A DNA stretch of 64,000 bases, taken from Otis tarda (lineage: Eukaryota; Chordata; Aves; Otidiformes; Otididae). Position numbers and translations under genes: made by a program. The stretch's first letter is position 1. The number at the start of each line of letters is the position of its first letter. Positions 34,591 through 44,800 of this stretch are shown here, one piece after another. The notes beneath the pieces are model-generated. The model made no database searches. It was not told where the DNA came from and saw nothing but the letters and a program-made list of their open reading frames with translations. The stretch covers positions 144,001,190 to 144,065,189 of the forward strand of contig CM048553.1 of assembly GCA_026413225.1 (NCBI GenBank), in the 5' to 3' direction.

Positions 34591-35493
34591 TTATTGGCGA
34601 GTAAACCCTTTGTCCCCCTCCATCACCCGGACCGGGAACGCCAGCGTGGCTGCTGGGACCCAATCGGCACAGGCAATCTGTACTTCCCTCCAATCCGTGA
34701 GAGGAATTCCTTCCCCTTGCGATTCTTTTTTATTTTGGCTGGGAGTATTTTTGCTTTTAATTTTATTTACCTTCGCGTCCTCCTCCTCTGAGTCTGAGTC
34801 GGTTACAAGCCACTCGTCCGAGCTCGTGTCTGTTCCGGAGTCGGAACTCGACTGACTGGTTACTTCCGGGTTCCGATGCCTTTTTGTTGGCCCCCGCCTA
34901 CTTCCTTTGCGGGCGGGCCGTTCCCTCCCCCTTGGCTTGTCCCTCCGTTTTGGTTCGCCCCCTCCTTCTGCTCGGCGGGCCGCCTGATTGGCTGTCTGCC
35001 CTTCACTCACACTCCCCTCCCCTCCCGGGTCGCCCACCCCTTTCTTCTCCTTCTCGTCCCCCTCTTGTCCTCCTTTGTGTGCGCTTATTATCTCTAGCGC
35101 TTCTTCTTTGTTCCCTCCGGGGACATCTTCGCCCCGCCCTCCCCCTAGGGGTTCGGCGCCATTTTGGGGTGCATAAGGTGGTGGTCTCGCCCGGGCTTCA
35201 GCGCCCCTGGCTTCCTCAGTTAACCCACCCCAGAAGGACTGTGCGCGCTCCTGCGCCCTCTGTAACCGGGTCAGGGCTCGGGGATCGAGGGGCGAAGGGT
35301 TCGCGAGTAGAGGGGGTGTGTCGCCCTCTTGTAAGTTTTTGGACTCCGTGGAATCACCGCCGTTTGGGGGGTGTGGAGTCTGCGTAGCTGCCCCAACTCC
35401 CAATTTCGGAGTGACTAACAAACAGTCTCTTGCCGCCCTCCAGGTTTCCTGCTCTTGTAAGGCCTTTTGCAGGGCCTGTACAACTTTCCCCAC
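34591..35493 (-). pseudogene. Gag MA end and charged linker segment
   Basis: The longest single frame of the N-terminal gag half, 300 codons. It begins in MA (GKVVQALQKALQEQETW), runs through PPPYAP at residues 104-109, then a low-complexity region. That region is basic and arginine/glycine-rich (about 170-205), then acidic and serine/aspartate-rich (about 213-242). The frame closes at 34591 because of a frame change at a run of five C (plus strand, about 34616). The expanded charged linker is unlike the compact MA-CA spacer of typical alpharetroviruses. Confidence 0.8.
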
Positions 35494-35680
35494 GACTTAA
35501 GGTTTTTCCCACTACCCGAGGACATCGTCTCCTCGGCTAACGCTTTAGTGCATTTATCCCACACTTCGGGGTGGAGAATATCCACCGGCTGGTCAATGAC
35601 CCCAATTTGCAAAAGCCTCGCAACTGCGAGGTAAAATCTTTGGGCTTACAATCAATACCCCACTGCTTATGTAATTGTGA

Positions 35681-35704
35681 TACGACCTTCACAAGGGCTT
35701 CCAT
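35681..35704 (-). promoter_or_regulatory. Gag start and possible env splice donor
   Basis: ATG at 35702-35704 followed six codons later by AAG/GTCGTA. A donor here would give a spliced env mRNA that borrows the gag AUG, as in alpharetroviruses. This fits the lack of an ATG in the env frame. The donor is a match by eye only. Confidence 0.45.
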
Positions 35705-35783
35705 CCTCCTTGTTGGTCCGGGAGCGTCCTCCCCGCCGGGCTGGTCCTGCCGCTCCGGCCGCCGTTCACCCGTCCAGGCGACT

Positions 35784-35801
35784 TCCCGGGTTTCGGCACC
35801 A
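35784..35801 (-). promoter_or_regulatory. Primer-binding site for tRNA-Phe
   Basis: Eighteen bases, two bases inside the 5' LTR. The plus strand reads tcccgggtttcggcacca, which is the 3' end of tRNA-Phe including CCA. Alpharetroviruses of chicken use tRNA-Trp, so this primer sets the element apart and agrees with the F in TgERV-F. Confidence 0.9.
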
Positions 35802-35803
35802 CT

Positions 35804-36068
35804 TGTTGCCTTTGTTGGCGTGGCGACCTGGTTCAGTGACGGCACGGCGACCAACCCCAGGCCGCTCGGTCCATCAGCACGCTGACACCAGTGTGGTGGA
35901 CGGCAAATGGCGTTTATTGGCAGGTAACACGACCTTTTATAGCTTAGGTTTACAACGTTATTTCCGTCTGCTTTCATCACAAACTGACCGCTATTGGTCA
36001 TTAGGACAGAGACCCTATCTTTCCGTACAGCGCGATATCTTCCGGTCACCAGACCCTAACTACCCACA
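35804..36068 (-). repeat. 5' LTR of the provirus
   Basis: 265 bp, apparently identical to 27427-27691. Sense order: U3 with CCAAT (35993-35997) and TATAAAAGG (35933-35941). Predicted RNA start is near 35911, about 25-30 bases downstream, with R to about 35892 and U5 to 35804. As the sense 5' LTR it would act as promoter. Confidence 0.97.
35933..35941 (-). promoter_or_regulatory. TATA box of the proviral promoter
   Basis: Sense TATAAAAGG, with a CCAAT box about 55 bp upstream (35993-35997) and the predicted R start about 25 bp downstream (near 35911). A compact, intact-looking RNA polymerase II promoter. Confidence 0.8.
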
Positions 36069-36074
36069 ACATCC
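36069..36074. repeat. Right target-site duplication of the provirus
   Basis: acatcc directly after the terminal CA of the right LTR, identical to 27421-27426. Confidence 0.95.
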
Positions 36075-36284
36075 CTGACTAGATCAGGTTGCTCAGAGCC
36101 TCATCCAGCCTGGCCTTGAACATTTCCAGGGATGGGGCATCCACCACCTCTCTGGGCAACCTGTTCCAGTGCTCTACAACTCTCATTGTAAAAAATTTTT
36201 TTCTAATATCTAATCTAAACCTACCTCCTTCTAATTTAAACCCATTACCCCTTGTCCTATCACAAGAGGCCCTACTGAACAGCT
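36069..36284 (-). mobile_element. CR1 LINE, right half, split by the provirus
   Basis: Begins with the duplicated acatcc and continues the CR1 3' region interrupted at 27426 (agatcaggttgctcagagcc on the plus strand). The ORF2 end is readable on the minus strand ([13 protein letters not shown] to EALSNLI). The match to other CR1 copies stops near 36284, the 5' truncation point. Confidence 0.93.
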
Positions 36285-39200
36285 TGAGAGTAGAGTTTTC
36301 CATGTAGAGTTTTTCAATAATATGCAAACGACACTTTAAACTCTTCCAGTCATTATGCAGATAACACCATTATATCTATTTTATTTTGTTGTTTCACTCA
36401 TGCAAGGCATTGACCTGTGTGTATGTATAGAATGCATACGAGTGCCAGGAAATTACTAATTTTGTTTAATTGGAAATTATGACTAGACCTGGCTTCCTGG
36501 CATGAGAACACTAACTGGTTTTAGAAATAAGCTGAATGATTTAACTCAGGTAGGATAGTAATCCAGATATGAAACTTTTTCAAAGGAAAAGAAGGTTTGA
36601 TTTCATGCTAACAGTCTGTTAGATATGGAAGACAGGATTTTTGTGTAACTCTTTAGAGAGGATTTAAACACTGAAAACACTGAAAACTGATGTCAAAATT
36701 ATTTACTATCTTGAAAGCATAAGATAGAATGTCATTTATCAAGAAAACAGGTTCATATCCTGCTGAAAAACGCCAGTAATTCCCAATGAATCCAGACTTA
36801 GGCTCTCAAAGAGAACAGTGACAGAAGTGATGCAGAATCATTATATCCAGGAAAACGTAAACATAAAAGTGAAGTCTATACTTGCATGCGGACCTGCTAG
36901 TGAACAGCAGTGTGAGCAGATAATCAGGGCAGAAATACTCAAAACTACAAACAATCTAATCTACATCTTAAACTGAAATGGCTCACAGGGCCAGAGAGGT
37001 TAAAGCACCCTAGTTGCTACAGGCAAAAAAGCCTAAGAGCCTGATATGACAAGTATCATATTTAGCCATCTTTTGCTTATTAAACTGATGAGTCACACTC
37101 CAACTCAGGCTTCAAATGAGCCCAGAATAATATTAAAATGCACAAAAAACAATCCACAGCTGAACTGCTTCATGGCTCTGCCTCGACATCCTGGAAGGCT
37201 GTGTTGTATCAATTAATGTACCAGTTTGTAAAAAAAAAAAAATTGCAAAAGGCTGTTTTTCTATTAAAACCTTGCAGACATAGGCAGATGTTCATGCATC
37301 AAAAGTAATTTCACTGATAGTTTACATTTGCTGCCAAAGTTGAATTCCATTACAGTTAAATTTTTATGCATTGAATTTTTTTTCCATTCATTATTATTTT
37401 GCTGTAGGATTTTTGCTTTAGTTTGTATCAGCAGAAAAACCTGCATAGTGTTTGCATATCTAATAAATCTAAAATCTAAACAATAGAATGAGGCTTCCAT
37501 TCATCATAGTTCAACAGAAGCATGAGCTTAATCTCAGAAAATAACTATCCAGTTTGCTTTTGTCAGGTAGTCTTGAGCCTTAGAAGATGGAGGTGCTCAT
37601 TGCTACCATGAGCTTCTGAAGTAAAATCAGCCCCAGCATTTATTTATTTATTGATCAGCATTAATCTGGAACCTCTATTTTTCCAAGTTACAAGATTAGT
37701 TTAAAGAGGGCGGGATTCCCTGTGCATACTTCCACGTGTGCCATACCCAGGATTCTACTGCACATAGTGAAGGCCACCCTTCCTGGAAAGCCTCATGGGC
37801 ACCTCCTACAGAACGTGATCAATTTGCGTAAGTGTAATGCCCAGAATTCCTCTTGCAAGGAGTTGGGGAGTACCTGTATCTATACACAATATTCATTGCA
37901 GACTAGCAATGATTTTCAAGTTAGTAAATTTGATTGGCTAAAAGTACAGCTAAGGCACATAGTCTGGATGATGAAGATCCGAAAACTTGGTTGATCCCTT
38001 CCACAAAATCAGTAGCTATTATCTCGCAGTAAAATTGTTGCTTTAGTGCTTATTGCACAGCATCTGTTTCCTGGACTCTACAATCAACAAGGAACATCAA
38101 CCTAGAAATGTGTAAACCACTTAGGTACTGCCACAAAATCAACAGCTATCTCAAACACACTAAAAAGCCAATCCTAATCTAGCCATGGTTAGTTTATCTA
38201 AGCCTCCGGCTCAGATATGCAGCTACCTTTAGGACAATACAGCTTTGTTTCACAAGCCGTGTGTATTCCCCAAACAATGACATTGTCCCAGGGAAGCAGA
38301 TGAATCTTTCAACACAGAATTTATGTACAATCTCAAAAAGCAGAAAAGTCTTCCTTGTCAGTCCAAGTTGTGACAAAACAAAAAAACACAGGGATATATA
38401 AAACAATGATCCGGCAATTACAATTCATGCTCAAATGAACATCCTCCAAATGAAATGGTCTCAGTGTGTCCTCTTAAGTCTTCAGACAACTTTCCAGACT
38501 GTCAACTTCTCGTACAAAGTAAGATTTCCTAAAACCAGTAAGTTAAATGGAAGCAAACTATCACAGCAGAAAACTGATGATTTGCAAACGTGTCTCCTCA
38601 TACACCACAGTAAAAGCAACCCACACAAAATCATTGATATTGTAGATCATACACATGCATCCCACAAGTGGATGTTTTTCTTCTTGCATCAAATACCCTT
38701 ATGGAAACTCTTCAGATAAGATGAAACAATCCTTAAGCAACAAAATGAGCTCTCACAAACACAGTCACAGCAAGCAAACTCCTCCACCCCCAAAAAAGTA
38801 ACCAAGCCACCTCCAGTCTCTCAATGCTGATCCTCAGGAGAAACCCACAGAATACAGAAGTCTGTCTTCTAAAGATAGTCTTTCCAGCTGAATTTTGTTA
38901 GAGTGTGAAAAACATTCTTCTATAGCCCATTATGATTTCCCCAAACCTTTATATGACTAATCTCGTACAATTTCAAAAATGTTTTTGCTATCTTTGCTCC
39001 AGAGGCTCTCTTAACCTGTCATCTCTCCTTTTTCCCATTTTGTAGTGTATTTGTAACTATTCTCAAACTTTAATAAGCTTGATGTTTGCTTTGTCCATGT
39101 CAGATCTGCTTGTGTGGCTAAAAGCTTGTGTTTGCTCTTTTTCCATTTAAAAATATTACCTCTGCCTTGTCTCCCTAATAGCTTCACTTCAGCTTCATAT

Positions 39201-40690
39201 ATCTAATAAGCAATTATTGTCCCTCACTTTTTGCAACATAACCTTCTATGTTTGGCATAATTTCCCTCTGTAGAGGGACTTCAGAGGGACTCTTCAGAAG
39301 TAGGACTTTAAAGCTTTCTTGCTGCAGGCTCCAAAAGAGGTCACTCACAATTTTTGTCTGTACCTTAATAGCATTTTCAGTTAATCCATTAATGACTGAC
39401 ATGATTAAATTTTTTTAGCACAGACCAATGACAATCTGATTCAATTTACAACCCACATTTCAGCAAGTAAAGAAACATTTTTTTCTCCTGACTTGTTAGA
39501 GGGAATTTACAGAAGTGAAGTCTTTAAATGGTGCCGTAATCCTATAAACCTGAAGACAAGCTCAAATGGCTAGCAAAACTAAGTATCACAAACACATTAA
39601 ACCCTGTCCAGTTCAGGCAATCTGGAGTTTGATAAACTTGCAGAAATTCACGTATGACATTAAATGCAGTATCCATGCTCCTAAAGAGAAAATGATCTAA
39701 GAGTTTACCATTGACTGTGTGAACACTGTAATCACAGGACAATGTGATTGTTACTGTGTCACTGTGTCACTTATCTTATTTGAGAAAAAAATAAGAACTC
39801 GCAAAGACCTACACTTCCCATCCTCTGAGGAAGCCAGATGTATCTTCTAATTGGACACAAGATGGCAGAGCTTCCCAGTGGAACCAGAACAGCTCTTTGA
39901 AAGTTTTGGTTATGCCTCCTCTCTGATTTTAAAGGTTTGTCATCCACCCGTGCAATGACTCATGGGAATCTGAGTGTCTTCTAGTGACTTACTGTGAAAT
40001 CTGATTTTTGTTGCCACAGTTGAGCATCTAAGCTAAAGCAAATTGTACTATCAGCCAATTTCTCACCCACTCATCCATTCCAACCTGATATCAGAGTTGC
40101 TTCCATCAACCCAAGCAACTGACAATTTAAATGGATAAAATGCATCAGGAAATGAGGCATTTTTCTTGTGCCTAATATTATCTTTTGGGGAGGTTTTTTT
40201 TTTCAAAAAATAGTTCAATACATCTTTTAGACTTCTTAATCAAAGTCCTTGTTTCATTTAATTGAATTATACAGTACAGTTTCCTTGGTTGCAGTGATAC
40301 ACCTGTTCTTTGAAAGAGCAAGAGGTGGGATCCTGGTTAAAAGGAGTGACACCTTTTCTTAGTGAGCAGATTACTCTTCACAGAAACACCACTATATATA
40401 AAAAAATTGGAGGCTTATTAATGTAGAACATTGTGAGAATGAAATACTACTATATCAGCCAAAGTATGTGTGAAAAAAGTGGTTGAATGATTCACTGTAC
40501 AAAAATCACAAGGTGACAGTAATTTTACTTTAAGATGAACAAATTGTCTCTATTTTCTGAAACATTTAATACTCATTATTTCAGATGTATCACATTCTAA
40601 CTTGATACATTTTAATATTAATTCTTTTGATTCTGGAAGACATTTTCCAAAAAGCCTAAGATGTCCCCAACTATTTTGCAAACTTAGATT
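36285..40690. other. Unique AT-rich DNA
   Basis: No gene or repeat recognised. The ORFs (longest about 94 codons) carry no motifs. Probably intergenic or intronic. Confidence 0.6.
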
Positions 40691-40695
40691 TAGAC

Positions 40696-41875
40696 ATAGA
40701 ATCACAGAAGCATAGAACAGTTTGGGTTGGAAGGGACCTTTAAAGGTCATCTAGTCCAACTCCCCTGCAAAGAACAGGGACATCTCCAACCAGATCAGGT
40801 TACTCAGAGCCCCATCCAACCTGGCCTTGAACATTTCCAGGGATGGGGCATCCACCACCTCTCTGGGCAACCTGGTCCAGTGTTTCACCACCCTCAGCGT
40901 AAAAATTTTTTTCCTATGTCCAGTCTGAATCTATCTCTTTCTATTTTAAAATCATTACCCCTCGTTCTATCACAAGAAGCCTTTCTAAAGAGTTTCTCCC
41001 TCTCTTTCTTACAAGCCCCCTTTAGGTACTAGAAGGCCGCTATAAGGTCTTCCCAGAGCCTTCTCTTCTCCAGGCTGATCAGCCCCTGCTCTCTCAGCTC
41101 TTCTTCACAGGAGAGGTGCTCCAGCCCTCTGATCATCTTCATAGCCCTCCTCTGGCCCCTCTCCAGCTGGTCCATGTTCTTCTTATGTTAGGGGCTCCAG
41201 GGTGGCATGCAGTACTCTAGGTGAGGTCTCACGAGAGCAGAGTAGAGGGGCAGAATCACCTCCCTTGACCTGCTGGCCATGCTCCTCTTGATGCAGCCCA
41301 GGATGAGGTTGGCTTTCTGAGCTGCAAGTGCACATTGCTGGCTCACATTGAGCTTCTCATCCACCATCACTCCCAAGTCCTTCTCCTCAGGGCTGCTCTC
41401 AATCCATTCTCTATCCAGCCTGTATTTGTGCCTGGGATTGCCTCGACCCAGCTGCAGGACTTTGGATTTGGCCATGTTGAACCTCATGAGTTTCGCATGG
41501 GCCCACCTCTCCAGTCTCTCAAGGTCCCTCTGGATGGCATCCCTTCCCTCCAGTATGTCAGTGGCACGACACACCTTGGTGTTGCTGGTGTACTTGCTGA
41601 GGGTGCACTCTATCTCACTCTCCATGTTGCCAACAAAGATGTTAACTGGGGCTGGTCCCAATAGCGACTCCTGAGGAACGCCATTAGTCATCAGTCTCCA
41701 CTTAGACATCAAGCTGTTGACCACAACTTTTTGAGTGTGGCCCTCCAGCCAATTCCTTATCCACCAAGTGATCTGTCCATAAAATCCATGCCTCTCCAGT
41801 TTAGAGACAAGGATGTCTTCCGGGACAGTGTCAAATATTTTGCACATGTCCAGATACTTTCCAGGCAGAGGATGC
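40696..41875 (-). mobile_element. Older CR1 LINE, 5'-truncated
   Basis: Same orientation and extent as the copy at 20404-21551 but more diverged. The 3' end reads tcacagaagcatagaac instead of clean repeats, followed by gttggaagggacctttaaagg. It extends 5' into the RT fingers/palm ([10 protein letters not shown]). The coding frame is damaged. Confidence 0.93.
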
Positions 41876-41877
41876 AA
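41188..41877 (-). pseudogene. CR1 ORF2 remnant, decayed RT
   Basis: 229 codons on the minus strand from the region of FDTVPEDI to a stop after [14 protein letters not shown] replaces the usual GVPQGS, and the catalytic FADD box is destroyed (YTSN), so the enzyme is dead. The terminal stop (taa after WSP) sits at the same codon as the internal stop in the CR1 at 22607-23176. Beyond it, the C-terminal part continues with further damage. Confidence 0.9.
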
Positions 41878-41879
41878 AA

Positions 41880-44800
41880 CTGATTATCTGCAGGAAATGT
41901 ATATTGCCTAGGCAAGTTTCCAAGATCATGTTCATTAAATTCATCACTGAGACAATTTGCTACTCAGAGTTGAATCAGATCAGAATAAAAATTGTAATGA
42001 AATTTATGAGATATTTCAAGCTAAAAAAAACCAACAGTGATTCTGTAAGAGAAAAATCTATTAACAGGTACAAGAATGATAAAGAAGACAATATTAATTC
42101 TTGATTCTTAAATTGGAATTCTCTATGTGAAAATATTAATACGTACAGCCTATTTTTACCAGGGAGCATAATCATTATAAGGAACCAATTACACAGAAGA
42201 CAAAAAAACCAAAACTTCTTGTATATAGTATATGCATTTTTAACACTAATCAATGGAAACACTTTATCACTCTTAAGTGGTTAAAAGATGACTCACTCAT
42301 CAATATATGTCTGATGTTAGACAAGATAAAGAATGCCATTCACTATGACAAAGCAATTTAGACCAAAAAAAAAGTGAATATTTTTATTCCCTTTATCAAC
42401 TTGCGTTTTCTTGTTCCTTACTTCAAAGTTATCTTGTTGTTATAGCTATCAAAGTTTAAAAAATCTTAATTTGTTTTGACAGGGTCCAGGAGAGCAGGGT
42501 ATCAATAGATACGAATGTGAGGAACCATGGTATAACTCAGATAGTTTGTTTTAGTGACCCTGGTACTGAGATTGGGAAACTAGGATCCTAATTCAGTCCC
42601 TCCTAGAATCTTTCAACAAGGTGTGTGGATTAGTTACTCTAATCTCTTCCTTGTTTGCTACAAGGAGGATTTTGTCACAGTAAGAAATAGTTGGCTGTTT
42701 CTGACTGTGAATGGCCGTGTCTTAGTGATCACCTCCTCCCGGTCAGCAATAGAAAACAATCAAACCCAGAGACCAAACAAACAAAAAATTTTGTAAATTT
42801 GTTTCCTGCTAAAAAGTTTAAAGACTGGGTTCAATTCAGGAGTGTAAATGGCTAATTTACACTCATTTCATTATTCCCTAACCTTCTGCTAGCCTCAGGT
42901 TGTCTTTCTTTTTTCTTTTTTTTTCCTTTTTTTTAGTGAGAAAAACATTTTAACCCAAAAATTCTAACTACAACATTAAGCACGATCTGAGTTAACTCTG
43001 TAGCAAATGCTCCTCTGCAAAGGTTCAGACCCATAATTGTCTCATCTAGGAATGGGATTTTCTGGTACAAGGAAGGAAGTAGTTCTGTGATTCTCCAGGA
43101 GCAATTACATCCAGTCTAATATTAATAAAATTAAGGCCATTACAGGATTAAATTAAGTCATTTTTTTTTCCCGTTTTCCTTGGCATGACTGCATTTGACA
43201 GCAGACTTTCTCTGGCATACAGGTCTGTCCAGAAACATACTCTAAGAATAAACACAGATTAAACAATCTAGGCAGAGATTTTTAATACTTCATACAGACT
43301 AAGTTATAGTTGTTTTATAAGTTAATTCCCATCACATATCCAGTGTGCAGCATTTGTTTTGTCTTTCTCACATTTTCACCTTCAGCTATGCTGGATTTTA
43401 AAATTGCATTAGATTGCCTAGCAGTTCCCAGAGAGGGTTTTCTGTCAGAACCCCAGGGTGAATTAAAATGTGGCCCTTCTGTTAAAGTATCTTCATAAAT
43501 GAATGAAACAAAATAAATCTCATTGCACCAATAAATAAATACGAAACCTATGCTGTAAAAGATAATTAATAAATTAACTGTTATATTATATAGAAGATTG
43601 CCTAGAGAAATTCCATTGCAGGAGTTCAACATAAAGGACACAGAGAATGAGCTTTTCTTGAAAGAAAAGTTGAGTGGACCATGGAAATACTTTTTTTTTT
43701 CTTCATTCACAATGTTAAAGAAGGGATGGCTTTTTCCCCTGGTGTCTGAAACATAGGGTAGTAATAAATGTTTAGGATTACTTCAGAAAAAAATCAGGTC
43801 TGCCGTGGTCTTTATTAGGTATATCATAATCTCTTAGTTTAAATTCTGCCTCTCAATATTCCTGTATTTTATATTCTTCTTAGGTTTTATTCTCCTAGAC
43901 CACAAATTATTAACGGAAACCCTATGTGCTTGGGAACTGGTTGTGTGCACTGGGTGGGATGTTCTCACAGTCTCTCACAGCCTGCAGGGACCATCATTTC
44001 AGTTAAGTTCTGTAAGTTATCAAGACCATATTGTTTGTTCATCAAATCAATAAACAATGCAAATAATCCTCTTCAGATTGTATTATTTCTAGATACAGAA
44101 CTAAAATTTCCACAATTATAATTCACTCAACAACTTGACCTCCTACCTCTATAATGTACTTGCTTCCGCTCCAGAACACACATTTTTAGGAGGAAACTTG
44201 CCTGGATAGTGCACAATCAGTTTATTCATTTCCAGAGGCAAACCTGCTTGTTATTTGGAGAAGTAGATACAATAAAAGTGGAAGAGTTTGGCCTGCTCTT
44301 TTGGTTGAAAAAATAATACTATTTTAATAATACTATTAAACTAATACTAGTTTATTTTGACACATATGATGACCATAACCACATAAAGAAAACTAAGTGA
44401 TATTACATATATTAAACTCCTATTAGCAGTGGCTTAAACGTAAGCCAAGAACAATACTGACAGTAGCTCTGTTGTTAGATTCCTTTGTTGACAGGACAGT
44501 TTGCACTGAACTGGCTATCATAATTTCAGGAACTAATGGAAACGCTTTTTCTCCAAACTGCCTATAAAAATGTCATTCACTGCATAATTACTGGTCTCTA
44601 AATGAAGCTGTTTTATTCTAATACAGAAGAGAAATATAAAACATGAGCTACCAGGAGTATCTATGTGAGACTAAATGGGAGTGGTAATTGGAGAGTGATT
44701 GCACAGCTGCTGAATAGGGCTCCTTGTTTCTTTGAAATGTAAATATAACGTAGAATGTTGATTACATTACAATTACAAAAAGAGGACAAGTGATAATCCT

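Larger units (their letters stand above)
33189..35704 (-). pseudogene. gag: gag (MA, linker, CA, NC, PR), broken by frame changes
   Basis: Starts at ATG 35704 (MEALVKVVSQLHKQW), about 80 nt after the PBS, and ends at 33189. MA resembles alpharetroviral MA in pattern. Then come a PPPY late-domain motif (35173-35184) in PPPYAP, a basic RG-rich stretch, and an acidic serine-rich stretch (SSSDSGTDTSSDEW). CA includes the major homology region (IKQKESESFAQFVDRLQ, near 34180-34130). The frame changes about seven times, near 35635, 35490, 34616, 34499, 34375, 34307 and 34110, mostly at runs of 4-5 identical bases. Only NC-PR is a long clean frame. Gag cannot be made whole from this sequence. Confidence 0.9.
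27427..36068 (-). mobile_element. Full-length endogenous retrovirus, alpha-like gag-pol with gamma-type env
   Basis: An 8,642-bp provirus on the minus strand with both LTRs, PBS, gag, pro, pol, env and polypurine tract in order. The LTRs look identical over 265 bp and a 6-bp duplication flanks the element. Gag, protease, RT and integrase are class II with alpharetroviral layout (protease in the gag frame, AAATTTA slip site). Env is gammaretroviral type. The PBS is for tRNA-Phe. This combination matches the avian recombinant family TgERV-F (Henzy and colleagues, 2014, from memory). Gag and pol carry many frame changes while env is open, so as written the locus could make Env but not Gag-Pol. 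It interrupts a CR1. Confidence 0.95.

Noticed and set aside
34319..35387. Plus-strand ORFs of 160-178 codons opposite gag
   Set aside because: They are the antisense of the GC-rich gag region, with no motifs, and the sense strand carries clear retroviral domains.
35784..35801. tRNA-Phe-like sequence as a tRNA gene
   Set aside because: Only the 18-base 3' end is present and it sits exactly at the primer-binding position next to the LTR.
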